This document shows positions 26,357 to 33,253 of a stretch of DNA of 64,000 nt, piece by piece. A model generated the notes under the pieces. It was not told the DNA's origin. It did no database searches and was given only the letters and a program-made list of their open reading frames with translations. The stretch spans positions 1 to 64,000 of the forward strand of contig JAGCDQ010000076.1 of NCBI GenBank assembly GCA_017651245.1. The letters are read 5' to 3'. The translations under genes and the position numbers were made by a program. The stretch comes from Bacteroidaceae bacterium. GTDB lineage: Bacteria; Bacteroidota; Bacteroidia; Bacteroidales; Bacteroidaceae. How positions within the stretch are numbered: the first letter of the stretch is position 1; every line of letters begins with the position of its first letter.

Positions 26357-26992
26357 ATGAAACCACAAGAACAAAGAAACGAGCGTCTGGCAAAGACGAT
26401 TCTTAAGAACCTGCAACGCCGCCACATTGAGGGCTTCTATTGCCCAACAGCGGAAGAGGCGGTGAACAAGGTGTCGGAATTGATTAAGGATGGTAGTTAT
26501 GTGACATGGGGCGGCTCCATGACGATCCGAGACTTGGGCATTCCAGATGTGCTGAGAGAAAGAAGAGCTTTGGAAGTGCTTGACCGCGATCGAGCAGCAG
26601 ATAGGGAAGAGGCGCAGGCCATCTACCTCAGGGCATTTTCGGCAGATGTCTATCTCACTAGTGCCAACGCCATCTCTGAGGACGGAGTGATCGTGAACAT
26701 TGATGGCAATGGAAACCGCGTGGCTGCAATTACTTGGGGACCGAAGAAGGTTATTTTCGTGATTGGTATGAACAAGGTTGCTCCAACAGTGGAGGCTGCG
26801 CTCGCAAGGGTGAGAGGAACGGCGTCGCCTATCAATGCTGCCCGATTCGACATCACGACTCCTTGTCAGATTGACGGAGTTTGCCACAACTGCAACTCTC
26901 CCGAATCCATCTGCAATTATGTCCATTTCCTTCGCAACTCACCGAAAGGTCGCCATATAGTGGTGCTGGTAGGCGAGAACTTGGGATATTAG
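26357..26992 (+). CDS. LUD-domain (LutC/YkgG-like) protein
   Basis: The 211-residue soluble protein has the LUD (lactate utilisation, DUF162) pattern: NLQRRHIEGFYCPTAEEAVNKVSELI, the glycine loop YVTWGGSMTIRDLGIPDVLR, TSANAISEDGVIVNIDGNGNRVAAITWGPKKVIFVIG, and a C-terminal Cys cluster (TPCQIDGVCHNCNSPESIC) that could bind a metal or iron-sulfur centre. LutA and LutB partners are absent here, so a role in lactate oxidation cannot be assumed; it is a monocistronic unit with its own promoter and terminator. Confidence 0.85.
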   Translation: MKPQEQRNERLAKTILKNLQRRHIEGFYCPTAEEAVNKVSELIKDGSYVTWGGSMTIRDLGIPDVLRERRALEVLDRDRAADREEAQAIYLRAFSADVYLTSANAISEDGVIVNIDGNGNRVAAITWGPKKVIFVIGMNKVAPTVEAALARVRGTASPINAARFDITTPCQIDGVCHNCNSPESICNYVHFLRNSPKGRHIVVLVGENLGY

Positions 26993-27009
26993 GAGTATAA
27001 TAAAGAAGC

Positions 27010-27050
27010 AAACGGAACCCGTGCGACGTGATGCCGCACGGGTTCCGTTT
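27010..27050. terminator. Bidirectional terminator hairpin
   Basis: A perfect 16-base-pair stem (27010-27025 with 27035-27050) closed by a 9-base loop lies between the convergent LUD and lipoprotein genes. A-rich sequence before and T-rich sequence after make it usable from both sides. Confidence 0.85.
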
Positions 27051-27066
27051 GTTGATACACGATATG

Positions 27067-27609
27067 TTATTCCTCGTCGAAGTCTTCTTCTATGGAAGCG
27101 GGAGCGATGAAGTTGGGGTTGGGGCGCAAACTCTCAAAGACGTGCTGGAAGATGGTTTGTGCCTCTTGTGTGGCTTCGGGAGTGGCGTTCACCTGAATGC
27201 CGCAGAGGTAACCGTTCATGCATTTGGAACCATCGAAGACGTAAAGGTCGTTCTTGCCTTTCCACTTGAGGATGTAAAGGCTGTCAGTCTTCTGGTGGGT
27301 TTCCTTGTTGAAGAGGGAATCCTCGTGCTCCTTATAGAGGTATTCGTAGAAGTCATTGAAGTGCTTCTCTGGAATGAGAGAGTGGTCGCCAATCTCGCAG
27401 CTGATAACGATGGTGTGCTCAGCATTGAGGAACTTGATGAGGACGGGGTTGCTCTCGTCCATCTCCCATGTGGCGGGAACGTCGAGAATGTAGGGAAGAC
27501 GTCCGTTCTCGTAGGTTCTGTACTCTGATTTTTCTTCGCAGGCAGCCAGTGTTGTGAGGCACAGGATTGCCAGAACGAGTGTGTTGAGTGTTGATTTCAT
27601 TGTTTTCAT
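27067..27609 (-). CDS. Lipoprotein of unknown function
   Basis: The product starts at MKTMKSTLNTLVLAILCLTT (27609; the internal Met at 27600 is an alternative), about 180 residues. A lipobox (LAAC) is followed by EEKSEYRTYENGRLPYILDVPATWEMDESNPV, a domain reminiscent of PsbP-like or serine/threonine-kinase-associated small lipoproteins. The C-terminus is acidic (SIEEDFDEE). It lies 13 bases after nhaC and is probably the last gene of the uxaA-nhaC unit. Family not recognised with certainty. Confidence 0.7.
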   Translation of the reverse strand: MKTMKSTLNTLVLAILCLTTLAACEEKSEYRTYENGRLPYILDVPATWEMDESNPVLIKFLNAEHTIVISCEIGDHSLIPEKHFNDFYEYLYKEHEDSLFNKETHQKTDSLYILKWKGKNDLYVFDGSKCMNGYLCGIQVNATPEATQEAQTIFQHVFESLRPNPNFIAPASIEEDFDEE

Positions 27610-27622
27610 ATTTCTATGATTC

Positions 27623-28882
27623 TTAAGAATATTTGCGTGGATAGCGGAAGAGTATCGCCAACAGGAGTGCCACGCCGATGAGCATGGGATAGAAGAGGTG
27701 AGGGATGATGGCGATAGGATTGAGGGTGGCGAGTCCTGCTGCAATCAGCACTTGGGCACCATAGGGAAGGAGTCCTTGAGTGAAACAAGAGGCGGTGTCG
27801 AGGATGGACGCCGACTTTCGAGGGTCGATGCGGAACCGCTTGGCGATATCTTTGGCGATAGGTCCTGTCGTGATGATGGCGACGGTGTTGTTGGCGGTGC
27901 AGACATTCACGAGGCAGGTGAGTGCCGCGATGCTGAATTCGCCGCCACGCTTGCCGTGGATATTGCGGGTGAGTGCCTTGATGATGAGGTCAATGCCTCC
28001 GTTGTGGCGGATGATTTCGAGCATGCCGCCTGCAAGGATCGTGACGATAATGAGTTCAGACATTCCCATCATGCCCTCGTTCATAGCCGTGAACCAGCCG
28101 AAGACGTCGTAAGTGCCCATTGCTGTGCCGATGATGCCTGTGAGGATGATGCCGATGCCGAGCGTGAGCAGCACGTTCACACCACAGATGGCAAGAATGA
28201 CTACAGCGAGGTAGGGGAGGACAAGCCAGAAATTCACCTCGCCAATGTTGGTGGGTGTGGTGATGCCTTCGCCGAGAAAGTAGTAAATAATCAGCATGAT
28301 GATGGCGACGGGAGCGACGATGCGGATGTTCACGCGGAACTTATCCCGCATGCTGCATTCTTGCGTCTGGGTCGCCACGATAGTCGTGTCGCTGATGAAG
28401 GAAAGGTTGTCGCCAAAGTAGGTGCCGCCTACCACAAGTCCCACCATCAAAGGCACGTCGATGCCTGATTGTTGGGCGATTCCTACAGCCAAGGGCGTGA
28501 GTGCAGCGATGGTGCCGCAGCTGGTGCCGATGCTCAGCGAGATGAAGCAGGAAGCCAAGAAGATGCCGGGCAGGATGAATTGCTCTGGCAGGAATTTCAG
28601 GGCGAGGTTCACTGTGGAATCCACTGCTCCCATTGCTTTGGCTGATGCCGCGAATGCACCAGCAAGAATGAAGATGGCAAGCATCAGCACCATCGTCGGA
28701 TTGCCCGCTCCCTTCGAAAATATCTTGATGCGTTCGTTCATCGAACCTTTCACCGTCAGCAGGGCATAGACGGCACTCACAAGGAACGCCACAGCAATGG
28801 GCACCTTGTAGAAGTCTTGCGCGATGATGCTGGTGGCAAGATAAAGGATGAGGAATACGATGAGTGGACTTAATGCTTTCAT
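27623..28882 (-). CDS. nhaC: NhaC-family Na+/H+ antiporter
   Basis: The 419-residue, roughly 12-helix membrane protein has NhaC/CitMHS-type blocks: GTSCGTIAALTPLAVGIAQQSG, LVVGGTYFGDNLSFISDTTIVATQTQ (the most conserved NhaC segment), and GGEFSIAALTCLVNVCTANNTVAIITTGPIAKDIAKRF. It would exchange Na+ for protons, or possibly carry an organic acid with Na+, which would fit its place directly after the altronate-dehydratase-type gene (7 bases apart). Confidence 0.85.
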   Translation of the reverse strand: MKALSPLIVFLILYLATSIIAQDFYKVPIAVAFLVSAVYALLTVKGSMNERIKIFSKGAGNPTMVLMLAIFILAGAFAASAKAMGAVDSTVNLALKFLPEQFILPGIFLASCFISLSIGTSCGTIAALTPLAVGIAQQSGIDVPLMVGLVVGGTYFGDNLSFISDTTIVATQTQECSMRDKFRVNIRIVAPVAIIMLIIYYFLGEGITTPTNIGEVNFWLVLPYLAVVILAICGVNVLLTLGIGIILTGIIGTAMGTYDVFGWFTAMNEGMMGMSELIIVTILAGGMLEIIRHNGGIDLIIKALTRNIHGKRGGEFSIAALTCLVNVCTANNTVAIITTGPIAKDIAKRFRIDPRKSASILDTASCFTQGLLPYGAQVLIAAGLATLNPIAIIPHLFYPMLIGVALLLAILFRYPRKYS

Positions 28883-28889
28883 GCTTCAC

Positions 28890-30476
28890 CTATAGTGTAA
28901 CGCCGTTCTTGAAGATGGCGATTTCCTGATAGTTCTTCTTTTCATTCCAAGTCAGTTCTCCACTTGCTATCGCTATGACTTTCTGACAGAAACGCTTGAA
29001 CACCTCTACCATTGGTTTACCTTCCACGATGGTGCCTGCATTGAAGTCAATCCATGTGGGTTTGTTCTTGGCGAGGGTGCTGTTGGTGCTTACTTTCATG
29101 GTGGGGACGAAGGTGCCGAAGGGGGTGCCTCGTCCTGTCGTGAAGAGCACGATGTGGCAACCAGAAGATGCCAAAGCGGTGGATGCCACAAGGTCGTTGC
29201 CTGGTGCGGAGAGGAGGTTCAGTCCTTTCACAGAGAGACGTTCGCCATAGGGGAGCACACCTTTTACCGCACTCTTTCCGCACTTCTGGGTGCAGCCCAG
29301 TGCTTTCTCCTCAAGAGTGGAGATACCGCCTGCCTTGTTACCTGGTGATGGGTTTTCGCCCACAGGTTCTCCATGAGAAAGGAAGTATTGCTTGAAGTCG
29401 TTGACGAGGGTCACCGTCTTTTGGAAGAGTTCGGGTGTCTCGCAACGGTTCATCAGGATGGTCTCTGCCCCAAACATCTCAGGCACTTCGGTCAACACGG
29501 TGGTGCCGCCCTGACTGACGATGAAATCGCTGAATACACCCAACAAAGGATTGGCTGTGATGCCAGAGAAACCGTCGGAACCGCCACACTTGAGACCCAC
29601 ACGGAGTTCAGACAGCGGAATGGCTTCACGCTTGTCTTGGGCAGCGATGGCATAGAGTTCGCGAAGGATTTTCATGCCTTCCTCCACTTCGTCGCCTTCC
29701 ACTTTCTGCGTGACCATGAAGCGGATGCGCTCCTTGTCGTAGTCGCCCAAGAGTGCCTCGAACTGGTCGGGTTGATTGTTCTCACATCCCAAACCTACGA
29801 CGAGCACAGCACCAGCATTGGGGTGCAGCACAAGGTCACGAAGCACCTTGCGGGTGTTCTCGTGGTCCTCGGAAAGCTGCGAACAGCCATAATTGTGGGG
29901 ATAAGCCACGATACGGAGAGGTTTGAGGTTTGAGGTTTGGCTCCGCCGAGCTGAAGGTTGAGGTTTGAGGTTTGGCTCCGCCGAGCTGAGGGTGGAGGTT
30001 TGGGAGGCTACTTCTTGAGTGAGTCGGTTTGCCAATTGATTGACAATGCCGTTCACACATCCAACGGTAGGCACAATCCACACTTCGTTGCGGATGCCCA
30101 CCTCACCGTTCTTGCGACGATAACCCTGGAAGGTGAGTTGCTCCTTGGGAAACCACTCCTCATAGGCGGGATTAGTCAGTTCCTCCTTGCCCACAGGCTT
30201 GTACTCATAGTCGAGCAAACCAGAGAGGTTCGTCTTGATATGGTCGTGACAAATGAAGTCACCCTGCTTGTGGCTCTCTTTCAGATGCCCGATGGGGTAA
30301 CCGTATTTGATGACATTCTCCCCTTCGACAAGGTCGGAGAGGAGAATCTTATGTCCTGCTGGAACATCGTTGTTCAGCGTGATGGTCTGTCCTTCAATGT
30401 GGATGGTTTCGCCAGCCTTGAGCGGCTCGATGGCCACCGCCACATTGTCGGCAGGATTAATCTTGATGGTTTTCAT
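28890..30476 (-). CDS. uxaA: UxaA-family hydrolyase (altronate dehydratase) carrying a repeat-encoded insert
   Basis: The 528-residue protein has the small N-terminal SAF-like domain (about 1-95; AGHKILLSDLVEGENVIKYGYPIGH) and the large catalytic domain (VGIRNEVWIVPTVGCVN, YGCSQLSEDHENTRKVL, VVGLGCENNQ, GLKCGGSDGFSGITANP, ALGCTQKCGKSAV, TTGRGTPFGTFVPTMKVSTN). It should dehydrate D-altronate or a related sugar acid. Between NRLTQEV and LRIVAYPHNYGC there are about 30 extra residues (around 156-187: SQTSTLSSAEPNLKPQ and a near copy) encoded entirely by the 7-base repeat at 29920-30003. The frame stays open, so the insert is predicted to be translated. Confidence 0.88.
   Translation of the reverse strand: MKTIKINPADNVAVAIEPLKAGETIHIEGQTITLNNDVPAGHKILLSDLVEGENVIKYGYPIGHLKESHKQGDFICHDHIKTNLSGLLDYEYKPVGKEELTNPAYEEWFPKEQLTFQGYRRKNGEVGIRNEVWIVPTVGCVNGIVNQLANRLTQEVASQTSTLSSAEPNLKPQPSARRSQTSNLKPLRIVAYPHNYGCSQLSEDHENTRKVLRDLVLHPNAGAVLVVGLGCENNQPDQFEALLGDYDKERIRFMVTQKVEGDEVEEGMKILRELYAIAAQDKREAIPLSELRVGLKCGGSDGFSGITANPLLGVFSDFIVSQGGTTVLTEVPEMFGAETILMNRCETPELFQKTVTLVNDFKQYFLSHGEPVGENPSPGNKAGGISTLEEKALGCTQKCGKSAVKGVLPYGERLSVKGLNLLSAPGNDLVASTALASSGCHIVLFTTGRGTPFGTFVPTMKVSTNSTLAKNKPTWIDFNAGTIVEGKPMVEVFKRFCQKVIAIASGELTWNEKKNYQEIAIFKNGVTL
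29920..30003. repeat. 12-unit heptamer array inside uxaA
   Basis: Twelve consecutive 7-base units, mostly GGTTTGA-like, contain two copies of a 35-base (five-unit) higher-order repeat that includes GGTTTGG, CTCCGCC and GAGCTGA. GCTCCGCCGAGC inside it is an inverted repeat. The 84-base total equals 28 codons. Confidence 0.9.
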
Positions 30477-30499
30477 TGCTGATGTTTTAGCATATCCCC

Positions 30500-30991
30500 T
30501 TACTTCAGGGCTGCCTTAGCAAGTGTGGTGGCTTGGTCGTAAGCCTTCTCCCAGTCAGTATCGAGGCAGAAAGGAGTAAAGGTCGTCTTGTCGTTCACAT
30601 ACACATTGGCACGCTCCTTGTCAGTGTCCTTGAACAATGGGTTGAACTTGCTGGCTTCCGTATAAATTTTGATGATTTCCATACGCTTTGCTGGAGAGAT
30701 GGTACGTGCCTTCTCGAGATTCACCTGGAAATCGGTCACGAAAGAAGACATGTTGACTGCTTGGCTGTCGTAGAAGTAAGTGTCCTTCTTCAAGCCACGC
30801 TTTGTCACCATCATAGTCAAGTAGTTCAGGGCAGTCACCTTGAACTGGCTGATCTGGATTTCTTCATCAGAAGAATTGGGGTTGTTCACAACTTTCGTTG
30901 CATTGTCACGCACGGTCTTGAAGAGGTCTTGCGCCTGGATGCTTGCCACCGATGCCATCAGCACAAGCAGAGAGAGAATGATTCTTTTCAT
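30500..30991 (-). CDS. Small secreted protein of unknown function
   Basis: Starting at MKRIILSLLVLMASVASIQA (30991), the 163-residue precursor has a clear signal peptide cleaved at AQA. The mature 143 residues are helical and polar (NPNSSDEEIQISQFKVTALNYLTMMV, KRMEIIKIYTEASKFNPLF). A longer frame to 31156 lacks a start in a sensible context. It lies 23 bases before uxaA on the same strand. No family recognised. Confidence 0.7.
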   Translation of the reverse strand: MKRIILSLLVLMASVASIQAQDLFKTVRDNATKVVNNPNSSDEEIQISQFKVTALNYLTMMVTKRGLKKDTYFYDSQAVNMSSFVTDFQVNLEKARTISPAKRMEIIKIYTEASKFNPLFKDTDKERANVYVNDKTTFTPFCLDTDWEKAYDQATTLAKAALK

Positions 30992-31024
30992 ATCGCTATT
31001 TGTTACTTTATCAATAAGATGTTG

Positions 31025-31032
31025 CAAAGTTA
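31025..31032 (-). promoter_or_regulatory. -7 element for the small secreted protein gene
   Basis: TAACTTTG on the minus strand, 34 bases ahead of the start codon; the -33 region is a pyrimidine-rich TTTC tract rather than TTTG. Confidence 0.55.
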
Positions 31033-31098
31033 CTCTTTTATCGAGAAAGAAAAGGAAAGAATGCAACATAAATGTTTCTTTATTAAAGTAGTTTAACA

Positions 31099-32217
31099 TT
31101 ATTGCCCTGCAAACTCGCTGACTTCGTAATTGTTGGCGACAGCCAGCCTTGCACAATTCTGCAACAACCTGCGGTTCTCATCATTCACCATTCCGATGTC
31201 GGAGGGCTTGCCATAGACAGTGTTGTCCTCGCGAATGCTGCGGTTCAGGCAAGGAGCAATGATGCTCTCGAAGAACGTGCAAGCCAGCAGGTAGCGACCA
31301 GCATAGAGATTGATGTGGGTGCCGTCGCGCGTCAGTTCGTTGTCCACATTCAAAGCCTCCACACTTCTGGCATTCTGTACAGCCGTTCCGCAGGGGATGA
31401 CCACATCAACGCCCGACGCCGCCTTCATCTTCCTCACCGACGTGCAGATGCTCTTCCACATATTCTTCGGCGTCTTGTACTTGGAGAGGTTCTTGTGGTT
31501 CGACGCATAAGCCCAAGTTTCGTTGAAGGCAAACGTGGTGCGAGCCGACAGCTTCGTGATGTTGTATGCCTGAATCAACTTGGAGAGATAAGGCTCGTAG
31601 GTGTTGTAGTCGCCTGAATCCACAGAATACTGCTGCCACACCACCACATCGTAAGGGAATCGCTGCATCACCTCTCCGATGCTCGTCGTCTTCTCCAACT
31701 GCTGTTCTCCCAAACTGTTGTAGCGATACAGCTCATACACCTTTTCGCCGCTCTTGAAGTACTCGTAATGCTGTTTCATCGAGCATCCACCTCGGTAGAG
31801 CACATACACATTCACGTTGTTGATGCCCATCGACCTCAGAATCTCAGGCAATGCCGTGCTGGTGTCGATAGAGAATGAATTGCCGATGAAAAGCACGTCC
31901 AGTTTGCTGGGCATATAGGGCAGGGGAGCGTTGTAGAGATAAGGCGTCGACTGTTGCAATGCAGCACTTTCCTTTTGTGCCTGCGTGTCCGCCGTTTTTT
32001 TCTCCTTGAAAGCCGTCTTGTCCGACTTTGGAGGCGTCGCTGTTGTCTGCTTGGCAGTTGTTTGCTTGGTTGTAGTCGTCTGCTTCGATGTCGTTGCCTG
32101 CTTCGTCGCACTCGGTTTCACCACCGTCGTTTTCTTCACCACCGTTGTCTTGCTCGTCTGCGCCCCTCCTTGCAGGCAGCAGACAGCCAAAGCGAGCATC
32201 CATAACAATCTTTTCAT
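31099..32217 (-). CDS. Secreted DUF4886/SGNH-like hydrolase
   Basis: Starting at MKRLLWMLALAVCCLQGGAQ (32217; MIMKRLL at 32223 is an alternative) the product has about 372 residues: a signal peptide, a Thr/Lys-rich low-complexity linker (about 22-75, repeated KQTTTTKQTTAKQ-type units), then an SGNH-like domain (LDVLFIGNSFSIDTSTALPEIL gives block I with GNS; DVVVWQQYSVDSGDY; and a C-terminal TRDGTHINLYAGRYLLACTFFE with the D-x-x-H dyad). It resembles the DUF4886 family, probably an esterase acting on glycans at the cell surface. Confidence 0.8.
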   Translation of the reverse strand: MKRLLWMLALAVCCLQGGAQTSKTTVVKKTTVVKPSATKQATTSKQTTTTKQTTAKQTTATPPKSDKTAFKEKKTADTQAQKESAALQQSTPYLYNAPLPYMPSKLDVLFIGNSFSIDTSTALPEILRSMGINNVNVYVLYRGGCSMKQHYEYFKSGEKVYELYRYNSLGEQQLEKTTSIGEVMQRFPYDVVVWQQYSVDSGDYNTYEPYLSKLIQAYNITKLSARTTFAFNETWAYASNHKNLSKYKTPKNMWKSICTSVRKMKAASGVDVVIPCGTAVQNARSVEALNVDNELTRDGTHINLYAGRYLLACTFFESIIAPCLNRSIREDNTVYGKPSDIGMVNDENRRLLQNCARLAVANNYEVSEFAGQ

Positions 32218-32244
32218 AATCATCCTGTTTTTTGAATTATGATG

Positions 32245-32252
32245 CAAAGGTA
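32245..32252 (-). promoter_or_regulatory. -7 element for the DUF4886 gene
   Basis: TACCTTTG on the minus strand, 28 bases before the start codon at 32217; no good TTTG at the expected -33 position. Confidence 0.6.
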
Positions 32253-32372
32253 GCAACTTTTTTCCTTATGGCATCCATCCCTCTGTTTTTATTACACATC
32301 TTTAACTCTTTTACACCTCCAAGAGTTCGTCTTTTTTTCAACGCATTTCTTGTATTTCTGAGATTTTTTTCT

Positions 32373-32380
32373 TACCTTTG
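32373..32380 (+). promoter_or_regulatory. -7 element for the HU-like gene
   Basis: TACCTTTG at 32373-32380; a TTCTTG around 32347-32352 is at a suitable -33 distance. The start codon is 50 bases downstream, and GTTGGGGGGG lies in the leader. Confidence 0.65.
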
Positions 32381-32430
32381 CAAAAGAATTCACGTTGGGG
32401 GGGCAACCCGACACAAAAACACAGAAAAGT

Positions 32431-33057
32431 ATGCCACGAAAGACTGACGGAATAGAATTTGAAATTCATCCGCGCCCCACAAAGGGTGAGGATGGGAAGC
32501 CCTTGCTCTATGTGCGTCCTGCCAAAGGATGGAAGAAGAGCTTCAAGGAACTGGAGACGTTCTGCAATAAGTATCGGGGAATGCGCCCAGGAGAAATGCA
32601 GGCGCTTTTCAACGTGATGATGGACGTGGTAGGACTTTGGCTGTCAGACGGCTATCGTGTGGAGACACCGATCGGCTCGTTCGCCCCCAAGCTGAAGTTG
32701 AAGGGCGAACACACCGACCCAAAGACCATTCACGGCAGGGATGTGTCTTATGCGGGCGTTGAGTTCATTCCCTCCAAGGAATTCGTTGAGGAATGTGGTC
32801 GTAACAGGGAGGGCTATCGCAAGAGCCCAGCCATTGTGGGCAACAGTCAGATGTACGATGAGAAGACGATGGAAGAGGCGTTGCGACGATGCCTGAAATT
32901 TGGTTACGCCACCGTGCCCGAATTCATGATATTCAGCGGTTTGAAGCGCGATTCAGCCAAGAAATATCTCGACAGCCTTTGCAAGGGCGACCAGCCACGC
33001 CTCAGGAAAATCAGGGAAAGCCGCCGTTGGCTCTATTTCCCTCTAAAAAAGGAATAA
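32431..33057 (+). CDS. HU-like DNA-binding protein with C-terminal winged-helix-like region
   Basis: The 208-residue protein starts at 32431 (MPRKTDGIEFEIHPRPTKG). Residues about 15-125 follow the HU/IHF-like layout of Bacteroidetes proteins (helical MRPGEMQALFNVMMDVVGLWLSDG, then beta arm YRVETPIGSFAPKLKLKGEH). The C-terminal part (about 145-208: MEEALRRCLKFGYATVPEFM, FSGLKRDSAKKYLDSL, RWLYFPLKK) looks like a helix-turn-helix followed by a wing. It is likely a nucleoid-associated or regulatory DNA-binding protein; target unknown. Confidence 0.75.
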   Translation: MPRKTDGIEFEIHPRPTKGEDGKPLLYVRPAKGWKKSFKELETFCNKYRGMRPGEMQALFNVMMDVVGLWLSDGYRVETPIGSFAPKLKLKGEHTDPKTIHGRDVSYAGVEFIPSKEFVEECGRNREGYRKSPAIVGNSQMYDEKTMEEALRRCLKFGYATVPEFMIFSGLKRDSAKKYLDSLCKGDQPRLRKIRESRRWLYFPLKKE

Positions 33058-33077
33058 ACCAACAAATCAAGGTTTTC

Positions 33078-33152
33078 GCCGACCGCACCCACATATAAGG
33101 GCGGACGCTCGTAGATATGCGGGCGCCCGCCCTTATTCATACGGCCGACCGC
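33078..33152. repeat. GC-rich inverted repeat bounded by 9-base direct repeats
   Basis: A 14-base arm at 33095-33108 pairs with 33123-33136 (one mismatch), enclosing a GCGGGCGCCCGC palindrome. GCCGACCGC occurs on each side (33078-33086 and 33144-33152). It lies between the convergent HU-like and MG2-like genes and may serve as their terminator, though no T-run is visible. The flanking sequence to 33253 shows nothing else. Confidence 0.6.
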
Positions 33153-33253
33153 CCAAATCTGGTTACACCTAGGTTCTCTCCCTGTTATCTAGGGGTCTTT
33201 TCCCTGTTTGCCCCCGTCTCTTCCCCTTATCCCCCTTGTGGAAAAATTTACTT

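Noticed and set aside
29920..30003. CRISPR array or phage repeat
   Set aside because: The unit is 7 bases (35 at the higher order) with no unique spacers and lies within a coding gene; no cas genes are seen.
28890..30476. uxaA as a pseudogene because of the repeat insertion
   Set aside because: The frame is uninterrupted and all conserved blocks are present before and after the insert.
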